Assembly: GCA_021732845.1 (NCBI GenBank)
Contig: JAKFUF010000010.1
Coordinates: 62,001-126,000, forward strand
DNA length: 64,000 nucleotides
Reading direction: 5' to 3'
Source of the DNA: Planctomycetaceae bacterium
GTDB taxonomy: Bacteria; Planctomycetota; Planctomycetia; Planctomycetales; Planctomycetaceae
Shown: positions 1 to 7,541 of the stretch, piece after piece
How the letters are laid out: each line of letters starts with the position of its first letter
Position numbering within the stretch: the first letter of the stretch is position 1
Position numbers and translations under genes: made by a program
The notes under the pieces: generated by a model
Seen by the model: the letters and a program-made list of their open reading frames with translations, nothing else
Told to the model about the DNA's origin: nothing
The model's database searches: none

Positions 1-1344
1 GACCACCCACACGCCGGCCCCGCGCACGTTCTCATTGCCGGTGTCGCGCTGGCCTCCGTTGTACGCAATCGTATTCGCCAGCGCCGCGGTTGAGCCCCCA
101 ATCTGGTTGCCAACGGCCCCGATGCCAATGGCCACACCCGCGTAAAGATTGCCCAGCGGCTGGGTGCCCGTCACATCCGTGCCGATGAAATTGCCCGTCA
201 CCTGGGAGTTGACCGCCGCCAGCGAGGTGCCTCCGGAGGCGAGCGCAACGCCAGTTCTGTTTCCGGAAATGATGTTCCGTTCGGCGACATCCGCCACGCC
301 GTCTCCGTCGCTGCCAATCCGGTTTGAGGTGGAGCCCAGCAGCGAGCCGACACCCTGCCAGTTGCCCAGGGCTCGGGTGCCCGTGCTGTCGGTCCCGATG
401 AAGTTGCCCGCCACGACATTGTTGGATGCCGCCGAGAGCAGCACGCCATAATAGGTGGCGGCGATGACATTCCTTTCAGCGGCATCGTTCAAAAGGTCGC
501 CGTTGGTGCCAATCCAGTTGTTCGATGAAGAGGTGATCAGGATGCCATAGGATTGGCTGTGAAAGTTCACCGTATAGCTGGGGAGGCCGTCGGGGGCTGT
601 CAGGCCGCTCACGTCCGTGCCGATGAAATTGCCCTGAATGCGGTTGCCGCCGTTGGTGGTCAGATGGATCGCCATGTTGTCGCCGAAGCCACGGCCCAGG
701 TTGTCGGCGAATCCGTTGATGGCCAGTCCCTGCACCGTGCTGTTGCCGGCGCTGATTGTCAGAAGTTTGGAGAAGCTGCCATTGTTGAGCACGACCTGCT
801 GTCCGTTCAGTTCCACCCGCAAAACCGCGTTCTCTCCGGCGGCCAGGGTATTGCGGCTGGCGCCAGACTGACTGTAGCCGTCAATGATTACGGCGCGGGT
901 GATCGCCGGCAGGACCGCCGTCGGCTGGATCGACCACCAGCTCTGGGAAAAGTCGGGGTCAATGTCGGAGATCGTCGTGTCATCAGCCGCAGTGGTGTGC
1001 GCGACGTTCGCCGTGCTGACGTGTCCGGTCAATCCGTCGTCTCGATAATAGAAGTGACGCGTGTCATTCGCGGCGAAGTCGAACGTGATCGTGTGCGGCT
1101 GGGCGCTGGGTGTTGCATTCGCATCCAGAATTGCCTGCCGCAGCGTGCCGCCGCCGGCATCGTTTGTGCTTGTGACCACAAATGTTGACAGCACGACGCG
1201 GCATTCCAGAACCTCCGGGTGCGCCACGCCGCCGTAAAATCTGCGCCGTGGCCGAGGCGGGTTGATGAGCGAACCAAGGGAACGACCCAGGTGCTGAAGT
1301 CGTGCGGAAAGATCGACTTTGCGAACCCACGGCGAAAGAAGCAT
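1..1344 (-). CDS. LEPR-XLL-type parallel beta-helix surface protein (N-terminal part, runs off window)
   Basis: This reading frame stays open on the minus strand from an ATG at 1342-1344 to the window edge (448 codons), so the C-terminus is missing. GGAGAG lies 4 nt before the ATG. The protein begins MLLSPWVRK. Near residue 50 it has LECRVVLST, a variant of the planctomycete LEPR-XLL sorting motif. A CSLREA-like stretch follows (STNDAGGGTLRQAILDAN), typical of the start of right-handed beta-helix surface proteins. The rest consists of repeats of the type GNFIGTDVTGTQPLGN plus GVAI and SNRIG-type segments, as in parallel beta-helix repeat domains. I infer an exported, cell-surface or outer-membrane-associated protein. 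Its function is unknown. The first residues resemble those of the giant protein starting at 13684, suggesting a shared export route. Confidence 0.8.
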   Translation of the reverse strand, partial: MLLSPWVRKVDLSARLQHLGRSLGSLINPPRPRRRFYGGVAHPEVLECRVVLSTFVVTSTNDAGGGTLRQAILDANATPSAQPHTITFDFAANDTRHFYYRDDGLTGHVSTANVAHTTAADDTTISDIDPDFSQSWWSIQPTAVLPAITRAVIIDGYSQSGASRNTLAAGENAVLRVELNGQQVVLNNGSFSKLLTISAGNSTVQGLAINGFADNLGRGFGDNMAIHLTTNGGNRIQGNFIGTDVSGLTAPDGLPSYTVNFHSQSYGILITSSSNNWIGTNGDLLNDAAERNVIAATYYGVLLSAASNNVVAGNFIGTDSTGTRALGNWQGVGSLLGSTSNRIGSDGDGVADVAERNIISGNRTGVALASGGTSLAAVNSQVTGNFIGTDVTGTQPLGNLYAGVAIGIGAVGNQIGGSTAALANTIAYNGGQRDTGNENVRGAGVWVV

Positions 1345-1778
1345 GTTCTCTCCAGACTGGCGGAGCCAAGGAATGGGAAAGGAGCGTCAGCGTGTCCGGG
1401 CCTCGGCCTGGACACACTGACCCGGATTGCACGCACGGAGATTTCGTCGGTACTCTCTGCGGCGGAAAAGCGGCAGCGCTTCTGCCGCTTCAAGGAATGG
1501 GATGCGCCATTCAGAGAAGGACGCTTGTGCGAAGTGAGCGGCGGTCGGTCACCAACAGCGGCAGCCAGATGCGTGATGGCCTTTGTTGTTTGCCACCTGC
1601 CGCATCTGAAGATGCGATTCTCCGCGGCAAACCTGCCAGAATTCCGCGGGTGGCCGCGGGAAAAGGATCTGGAGATGCAGTCCATGGAGGTTCGTGGCGG
1701 AAATTCGCGCAGGCATCGCATACGATGGCCTCTCGCGGTTGACTTCACAGCCGCGCCGCTGATGTTCCAGGGTTTGAC
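1345..1778. other. Divergent intergenic region with two hairpins
   Basis: No convincing gene is visible here. The region separates a minus-strand surface-protein gene from a plus-strand gene pair, so both promoters should lie in it, but I could not place them. A perfect 9-bp inverted repeat with a 5-nt loop lies at 1468-1490 (AAGCGGCAG / CTGCCGCTT). An imperfect 10-bp one lies near 1390-1413 (GTGTCCGGGC / GCCTGGACAC). Neither is followed by a T-run. Confidence 0.5.
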
Positions 1779-2123
1779 ATGCTACTGCTCGTGAGCCACG
1801 ACTTGTTTTTTGGCAGCAAGATTACCGGCACCGCGCAGGCACTGGGGCTCAAGTTGCAGGTGGCTGGGACGTGCGCTGGGGCAGTGGCGGCAGTTCAGGC
1901 GGGCGAGTTTCAGGCGATCTTGCTCGATCTCACGCTGCCGCAACTGCAGATCGAAACCTTCGTGAGCGCGCTGCCGACGCCGCGGCCGGAGATTGTGGCG
2001 TTCGGGCCGCATGTGGAAACCGCGCTGTTTGAGGCGGCCCGCCAGGCTGGCTGCGAACTTGTGCTGCCCCGCAGCAAGTTCTCGGCGACCCTGCCGGAAC
2101 TCTTGGGAAAATATGTGACATGA
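1779..2123 (+). CDS. Receiver-like (CheY-fold) small protein
   Basis: This 114-residue protein has the size and pattern of a stand-alone response-regulator receiver domain. A hydrophobic first strand (LLLVSHD) is followed by a helix, then the strand AILLDLTLP, whose Asp50 sits where the phosphorylated aspartate would be. The next strand is EIVAFGPHV, and a C-terminal helix follows. The paired acidic residues of a classical receiver are reduced to a single Asp8, so phosphorylation is uncertain. Similar short proteins occur as hypotheticals in planctomycetes and other bacteria. The stop codon overlaps the start of the LRR gene (ATGA), which implies translational coupling. Receiver-like fold is an inference; the partner and output are unknown. 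Confidence 0.65.
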   Translation: MLLLVSHDLFFGSKITGTAQALGLKLQVAGTCAGAVAAVQAGEFQAILLDLTLPQLQIETFVSALPTPRPEIVAFGPHVETALFEAARQAGCELVLPRSKFSATLPELLGKYVT

Positions 2124-3307
2124 AAAGCCGCCCGCTCTTCTTCTGGCTCGTGATGCTCACCTTTGCCGTTGTTCCGGCGGCAATTGGGATGGTGGTGTTC
2201 GTGCCGCGCTACCGCCAGTCGCGGGCCGTACTGCGTCTGCGGCAAGCCGGAGTGCAGTTCGGCTCCTACGCCAGCGAAGACCCGTGGCTCGGTTCGCGCT
2301 GGCTGGTGACGATCACGCCAGACACGAACCTGGAGGCCCTGCCATTTCTGGCAGACCTGTTTCAGGTCAACGAACTGCATGTGGCTGCAGTGCCGAAATT
2401 CAACGATGAACACGCGCGGATCCTCTCTCGTCTGACGTCGCTCACCACCCTGACCCTCGACCGGGTCGATGTCGGTGACCGTGGCTTTGCTCATGTGCGC
2501 AACATCAAAAATCTGTACACGTTGAATTTGAGCGGCACGCGGATCACCGGCCGCACTCTTGAGAGGCTGCGCACCGCGGAGACTCTTCAGGCTTTGATGC
2601 TCGATTCGACCGCGGTGGCGGATGCCGACCTCGCCCACATTGGCGGGCTTCCAATGCTGTTTTACCTGCAGTTGGCCGGGACCTCTGTGGGTGATGCCGG
2701 GCTGAAGAATCTGGTGCCCTTGAAGAACCTGCAGCACATCGACTTGCATGGAACACGGGTGACAGACCAGGGAATGGCCCATTTGAAGGGCCACACAAAA
2801 CTCAAGGAACTGTTCCTGGGCGAGACTTCGATTTCGGGCGAAGGGCTGCGGTTTGTTGCGGGGTTCCGGCTGGAAAGGCTGTTCCTGAACGGGACGCCCG
2901 TGGATGACGCGGCGCTGGAAGATGTGGGAAAATGCCTGCACCTGAAGAGTGTGAAACTCGCCCGCACGCGGGTGACCGACGCCGGGATGCACCACTTGAC
3001 CGGCCTAAAGTTGCTGGAGGGCGTTGTGCTCACCAAAACCCAGGTCGGCGACAGCGGTGCCGCCGAAATCATCCGTGGCTGCAAATCGCTCCGCACCCTT
3101 CAACTGAGCGGTACCCAGGTGACCGACGGGTTGGCCACAGCCATTTCCGACTGGCCTCATGGTTTTTTGGACGTTTCGAACACGCGGTTTTCCGATTCGG
3201 GGTTTCATCAGATTCGCAAGTTTCATGGGACTGTGGTCTACAATCAGCGAACTCCCGATGGACAGCCCGGCCTGGAAGTCCACGGTGAACCGTCAGGCAG
3301 AAAGTGA
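2120..3307 (+). CDS. Membrane-anchored leucine-rich-repeat protein
   Basis: This 395-residue protein starts with a short basic segment and one hydrophobic helix (about residues 7-28, FFWLVMLTFAVVPAAIGMVV), which predicts an N-terminal membrane anchor. From about residue 105 there are ten LRR units of the form LxxLxLxxTxVxDxGLxxL, for example LQHIDLHGTRVTDQGMAHL. This spacing is common in planctomycete LRR proteins of the internalin/RNI-like type. The C-terminus is short and polar. It overlaps the upstream receiver-like gene by 4 bp, so the two are probably co-translated. LRR domains bind proteins; the ligand is unknown. Confidence 0.85.
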   Translation: MKSRPLFFWLVMLTFAVVPAAIGMVVFVPRYRQSRAVLRLRQAGVQFGSYASEDPWLGSRWLVTITPDTNLEALPFLADLFQVNELHVAAVPKFNDEHARILSRLTSLTTLTLDRVDVGDRGFAHVRNIKNLYTLNLSGTRITGRTLERLRTAETLQALMLDSTAVADADLAHIGGLPMLFYLQLAGTSVGDAGLKNLVPLKNLQHIDLHGTRVTDQGMAHLKGHTKLKELFLGETSISGEGLRFVAGFRLERLFLNGTPVDDAALEDVGKCLHLKSVKLARTRVTDAGMHHLTGLKLLEGVVLTKTQVGDSGAAEIIRGCKSLRTLQLSGTQVTDGLATAISDWPHGFLDVSNTRFSDSGFHQIRKFHGTVVYNQRTPDGQPGLEVHGEPSGRK

Positions 3308-3386
3308 TCTCTACGTTTGAGATTTGAAATTGCTGTTTTGCACACGCATACTTTGCTTTGAGATCCCACCCGAACAGGAACCACCC

Positions 3387-4670
3387 ATGCGCTCAGCATT
3401 CATCCGCGTCCTGTTGATCAGCCTTGCATTCTTTCTCAGCAGCCAGTTCGCTGCGGCAGCCGAGCAGCCGAACATCGTGGTCCTGCTCGGCGATGATCAG
3501 GGGTGGCGTGATTTTGGATTTATGGGCAACACCACCATCCGTACGCCGCACCTCGACCGGCTGGCCTCCCAGGGGACGGTGTTCACCCAGGCGTGCGTGC
3601 CACACAGCCTGTGTCGCCCTAGCCTGGCGACGATTCTCACAGGGCTCTATCCACATCAGCACAAGATCTCGGGCAATGATCCGCCCAAGGGGACCGATCG
3701 CGCCGAGATGCTGCGGCATGTCCGCCGTCTGCCGATGGTGCCCAGGCTGCTCGGCGAGCAGGGCTATGTGAGCTTCCAGTCCGGCAAGTGGTGGGAAGGG
3801 GCACCGGCCCTCGCTGGGTTCACCAAGGCGATGTCGCACGGTGACCCCGCCCGCGGCGGCCGCCACGGCGATGTCGGGCTGGTCATCGGCCGGCAGGGGC
3901 TCAAGCCGGTGACCGACTTTCTGGACGAGGCGGCTAAACCCGCGCCTGGCCAGTCCAAACCCGCGCCATTCTTCCTCTGGTATGCCCCGATGCTGCCGCA
4001 CCAGCCCCACAATCCTCCCGCGCGGCTGCTGGCCAAATACCAGGCCCCCGGCAAATCCGAGCATGTCGCCAAGTACGAGGCGATGTGCGAATGGTTCGAT
4101 GAAACGATTGGCGAGATGCTGGGCGAACTCGACAATGGCAAGCTGACCGAGAACACACTTGTCATCTTTCTGACCGACAACGGTTGGATTCAAGATCCCC
4201 AAGCCGCCAAGTTTGCTCCCCGCAGCAAACGCTCGCCCTATGACGGCGGCCTCCGCATACCGATGATCCTGCGCTGGCCTGGCAAGGTCCCCGTCAGCCG
4301 CAACGAGTCCCTCGTCTCCAGCGTGGACGTGGCTCCCACCTTCTACGCCGCCGCCGGAGTCAAGACGCCCGCCGAATGCACCGGTGAAGATCTGGTCGAA
4401 GTCGCCAAAACAGGCAAGAGCCACGGCAACGTGCAGTTCGGCGAAACCTACGCCCACGACGTGGCGGACATCGACCGCCCCGCCGCCAGCCTCGAGTACC
4501 GCTGGTGCCGCACACCCGAATGGAAACTGATCCTGCCGCAGAACCCAGACATGCCGGTGGAACTGTTCGAGATCGGCAAGGATTCGGGTGAGGAACACAA
4601 TGTGGCCGACAAACACCCGGAAGTCGTGGCCCGTCTCAAAGGCCAGATCAACGCCTGGTGGAGCCCGTGA
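3387..4670 (+). CDS. Type I sulfatase, exported
   Basis: This protein belongs to the formylglycine-dependent arylsulfatase family and should hydrolyse sulfate esters, probably on a polysaccharide, in the periplasm. I chose the ATG at 3387 (427 residues) because AGGAA lies just upstream and it gives a clean signal peptide (MRSAFIRVLLISLAFF... AAAA). The frame is open back to 3324, but that extension has no signal character. Metal-binding Asp36-Asp37 lie in LGDDQGW. The modification site is Cys76 in CRPSLATILTG, which has Leu instead of the usual Arg at the fifth position of CxPSR. FLTDNGW supplies the later Asp-Asn metal ligands. Planctomycetes carry many such sulfatases. The maturase is not in this window. 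Confidence 0.9.
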   Translation: MRSAFIRVLLISLAFFLSSQFAAAAEQPNIVVLLGDDQGWRDFGFMGNTTIRTPHLDRLASQGTVFTQACVPHSLCRPSLATILTGLYPHQHKISGNDPPKGTDRAEMLRHVRRLPMVPRLLGEQGYVSFQSGKWWEGAPALAGFTKAMSHGDPARGGRHGDVGLVIGRQGLKPVTDFLDEAAKPAPGQSKPAPFFLWYAPMLPHQPHNPPARLLAKYQAPGKSEHVAKYEAMCEWFDETIGEMLGELDNGKLTENTLVIFLTDNGWIQDPQAAKFAPRSKRSPYDGGLRIPMILRWPGKVPVSRNESLVSSVDVAPTFYAAAGVKTPAECTGEDLVEVAKTGKSHGNVQFGETYAHDVADIDRPAASLEYRWCRTPEWKLILPQNPDMPVELFEIGKDSGEEHNVADKHPEVVARLKGQINAWWSP

Positions 4671-4809
4671 GCAGGGCCAGCCGTGTCGAGTCGATTGCGA
4701 GTTCCAAGACGAACCGCTTGCATCAGTTGTGTGTCTCAATTGAGCAGGTTGAACTCGTCAACGCGTGATTGACGGTTCTCCCCTTCACCCTACTGGCAAG
4801 CGGCAGGTG

Positions 4810-5400
4810 ATGACACAGCAACTGCGGCAGATTGATGACGGCATCTTTATGGTCTCAAACCTGTTTTCACCGGAGGAATGTCCCGAACTGATTGCGCGGG
4901 CTGAAGGGCTCGGGTTTGACGCCGCCTCGGTCCGCACGCGATCGGGGCCGCGGATGATGACCGACCTCCGCAACAATGATCGAGCCGCGCTCGATGACCC
5001 GGCGCTGGCGGAGACGATGTGGAGCCGCATTCGCCCCTATCTCCCGGAACTCGACGGTTGTGTGGCTTGCGGTGTCGATTCCAGCATTCGGTTCTACCGC
5101 TACTTTCCGGGCCAGCAGTTCAAACGGCATCGGGACGGGGCAGTCACCAATGAGGCGGGGCAGACCAGCAAGCTGTCGTACTTGATCTATCTGAACGACG
5201 ACTGCCAGGGCGGCTTCACCACCTTCCGCGAAAATCGCGAAGTGAATGGCGTGTTCGAGACGGTGGAATTCGTCGTTGCCCCCGCGACGGGAACGGCACT
5301 CCTGTTCCGCCACGAGCGGTGGCATGAGGGAACGCCGGTGACCGAGGGCAGCAAGTATGTTCTGCGGAGCGACGTGTTCTATCGCCCCATGGGGAATTGA
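4810..5400 (+). CDS. Prolyl 4-hydroxylase-like 2OG-Fe(II) dioxygenase
   Basis: This 196-residue protein is an iron- and 2-oxoglutarate-dependent oxygenase of the prolyl-4-hydroxylase alpha-subunit type. The iron triad is visible as His107-x-Asp109 (FKRHRDGA) and His172 (RHERWHEG). Lys182 and Arg186 in SKYVLRSDVFY are candidates for binding 2-oxoglutarate. A frame extension to a GTG at 4765 is possible. I prefer the ATG at 4810 because the conserved start of the domain (IDDGIFMVSNLFSPEEC) follows directly. It stands alone between a sulfatase and a convergent Uma2 gene. The substrate is unknown; bacterial homologues act on proteins or free amino acids. Confidence 0.85.
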   Translation: MTQQLRQIDDGIFMVSNLFSPEECPELIARAEGLGFDAASVRTRSGPRMMTDLRNNDRAALDDPALAETMWSRIRPYLPELDGCVACGVDSSIRFYRYFPGQQFKRHRDGAVTNEAGQTSKLSYLIYLNDDCQGGFTTFRENREVNGVFETVEFVVAPATGTALLFRHERWHEGTPVTEGSKYVLRSDVFYRPMGN

Positions 5401-5736
5401 ACGGCCGGTTCCGCCCTCCCGCCGCGTGCCGGGTGAGGTGGCGGCAACAGCGTGGGGGCGGGCGTTCAAATTTCACAATTGGCGACGACTTCTTGCCATT
5501 TGATTCAAGCCAGAATCAGTGTGACAAGCACTCGTCATGGGGAACAGCCAGCATTTCCTCGGCAACCGCCCGCAGCCCGTGGATCATCAAGGCGGACCAA
5601 AGTCGACAAGGCCCTTTCGCGAATGGCTGCCTTGGGTGACGATTGTCGGCGGACCGCCTGTCAGGCGGAGTCCGGTGCCGCAGGCATCACGCGGTAGCGA
5701 TTGTTCCACTGAGGCGGAATTTCACCGCTGCGTCAA
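5401..5736. other. Convergent intergenic region with a short hairpin
   Basis: This is non-coding between two convergent genes. A perfect inverted repeat CCGCCTG / CAGGCGG (5654-5668, 1-nt centre) could help end transcription, but no T-tract follows. Nothing else is recognisable. Confidence 0.4.
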
Positions 5737-6528
5737 TCATGAGCCGGGATTGATTCCCGCGCTTCGGAGCTGTGCCCGCAGGGCTTCGATTTCCCGCTCG
5801 GCGGCTAGTCGCTTCTGCTGCTCCTGCTCGCGCTCGCGCTCCAACATTGCCCGCATCCTCTGCTCCGCCGCCAGTTTCCGTTCTATCTCGTCTCGCTTTC
5901 GGTCGGACTCCTCGCGTTCCCGTTCGGCCTCCTCGCGTTCCCGTTCGGAATCGGAAAGTTGCTTGAACAACGCCCCGTCGGGCCGATACACCTTCAAACC
6001 ATCCAGGCCGTTCTCGAAACGGATCTGCAGGCGCGGACTGACAAAATCGGGTTGCGCCGCCCTCTCCCGCAGCCGGGCACCGTCGCGCAGCCAGATCTGC
6101 AGTGACTCTGACGCTGGATTGTACAGATAGTATTCCTCGACCCGATGCCGTTCGTAGAACCGGAATTTCTCCTCCATCTCCTGGCCCAAGTTGCCTGGCG
6201 ACAGAATTTCGAAGACCACCTGCGGCGCGATGTTGTCTTCCCGCCATTGGATATAGGAACCGCGATACTGCTTGCCTCGGCCGAAGACGACCATGACATC
6301 GGGAGCACGGCAGATCTGGTTGCTGCCCTTCACGGGATACCAGTTCATGTTGCCGATCACAACCACATTCGGATTGGTGGCATACTGGCTGGTCAGGTTG
6401 GTGAAGAGCAGCGTGATCCAGGCGAATTGCGCGGAATTGTCGCCCATCTCAACTCCGTCGTCATCGGGATACTCAATGCCGTCTTCGACATAGCATCCCA
6501 GCGGGTTGGCTGCCGTCGACATTCTCAT
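5737..6528 (-). CDS. Uma2 family endonuclease with C-terminal coiled coil
   Basis: The protein is about 263 residues from the chosen ATG at 6528 (MRMSTAANPLG). The frame extends further upstream, but that part is not domain-like. The first 180 residues match the Uma2/DUF820 family, a PD-(D/E)xK nuclease fold. Signatures include RAPDVMVVFG, then VVFEILSPGN with the acidic residue of the core, then EEKFRFYERHRVEEYYLYNP. The C-terminal 75 residues are almost entirely Glu/Arg/Lys/Gln (EREREEAEREREESDRKRD), a long charged coiled coil often attached to this family in planctomycetes. Uma2 proteins are widespread and highly paralogous in this phylum and in cyanobacteria; their role is unresolved. Neighbouring genes give no hint. 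Confidence 0.85.
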   Translation of the reverse strand: MRMSTAANPLGCYVEDGIEYPDDDGVEMGDNSAQFAWITLLFTNLTSQYATNPNVVVIGNMNWYPVKGSNQICRAPDVMVVFGRGKQYRGSYIQWREDNIAPQVVFEILSPGNLGQEMEEKFRFYERHRVEEYYLYNPASESLQIWLRDGARLRERAAQPDFVSPRLQIRFENGLDGLKVYRPDGALFKQLSDSEREREEAEREREESDRKRDEIERKLAAEQRMRAMLEREREQEQQKRLAAEREIEALRAQLRSAGINPGS

Positions 6529-6751
6529 GACTCGCTGAATCCAGGTGCGCGGAGTGGAGCCTGCATCAGGGTCCGACTCCCGAATTCTATCATGCTTCCC
6601 GAACGACCGCTGTCTCAAGGTCAACTGCCACAAAAAGCTCACCCCCATCCATGACGACTTCCGGGGAATGAAACACGAAGCACACACTTCAGACGGTGGG
6701 GGCCAGGAAATCACAGACTCTGCGACGGCCCGCAAGACGGGCAGCTTGGGG

Positions 6752-7342
6752 CTAAGTTGCTTCCTCAAAAACTTCCCACTTGCCTTTCCGCTGAACCATC
6801 AAATTCAGGCTAAGTGCATGCGTGCTTTCCCGCTCATGGGCAGTACGTGTCGCCTGACGCAGGAGCTCGAGCCCACCCTTGGTGGATGCGGTGGTAGTCA
6901 CAAGCACAACATCCCGCGTAGGCACACCAACCACAATCTCTGGAGGAATGTCGTCCGCAAGGGACTCCCACAGTTCGTCGACCAGGAGCAGGCACGCTTC
7001 GTGGTTGTTTCCAACAACCACGTTAACCAATGGCGGGTCTCCTTGAACCTCGATCTCTCCGAGTTGCTTTTTCAAATTGTGGATGGCGATCAGGCGCAAC
7101 TCTGCCAGTGTAATTCCGAGCTGACTCAGGTCCTGAGCCCGCATCATCCGGAACGCCGTGGGCAGGTCAAAGGCATAGGTGATCAGCAAGTCGCCCACGA
7201 GGGGCTCGACAACAGGCGCATCCTCGTCCTCGTGGACGATTTCGCTCATGGCCGCCAGAAAATTTGCATGCTTGATGCGCGGTACGATGAGGGAGGGCGA
7301 AAGTTCTGCTTCCTCCGCTTCGTTTCGGACGATTCTGCTCAT
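6752..7342 (-). CDS. DUF1444 (UPF0354)-type protein
   Basis: This 196-residue soluble protein has no signal peptide or membrane helix. The segment PLVGDLLITYAFDLPTAF, followed by LSQLGITLAELRLIAIHNL, matches the DUF1444/UPF0354 family (Bacillus YtpQ-like) as I remember it. The function of that family is unknown. Later strands (PLVNVVVGNNHEACLLL, IVVGVPTRDVVLVTTT) also fit. It lies on the minus strand between the alpha/beta-hydrolase and Uma2 genes, with about 200 bp of non-coding DNA on each side, so it is probably transcribed separately. Confidence 0.7.
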   Translation of the reverse strand: MSRIVRNEAEEAELSPSLIVPRIKHANFLAAMSEIVHEDEDAPVVEPLVGDLLITYAFDLPTAFRMMRAQDLSQLGITLAELRLIAIHNLKKQLGEIEVQGDPPLVNVVVGNNHEACLLLVDELWESLADDIPPEIVVGVPTRDVVLVTTTASTKGGLELLRQATRTAHERESTHALSLNLMVQRKGKWEVFEEAT

Positions 7343-7541
7343 GATTTGATCTCGCTCAAAGATGTGATTTGTCGAGGGACTACCCCGGCCGCGCCCACTG
7401 CCGGTGTGGTGGAGAAATCATCGACTCCCGAATGATCATCGTTTTGCCCAACGTCGGCAGCCGTGGAAAGTGTTGCGCGCACTCTCCGCTGGCTGCCAGA
7501 ACCCCAGAGCGTCTGCATTCCGCAGGGTCAATCGTCTAAGC

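Noticed and set aside
4765-4809. Earlier GTG start for the dioxygenase
   Set aside because: The extra 15 residues are not conserved-looking and the later ATG sits directly before the domain; left as an alternative only.
5654-5668. Rho-independent terminator between the dioxygenase and Uma2 genes
   Set aside because: The stem is perfect but has a 1-nt centre and no T-run, so I did not call it a terminator.
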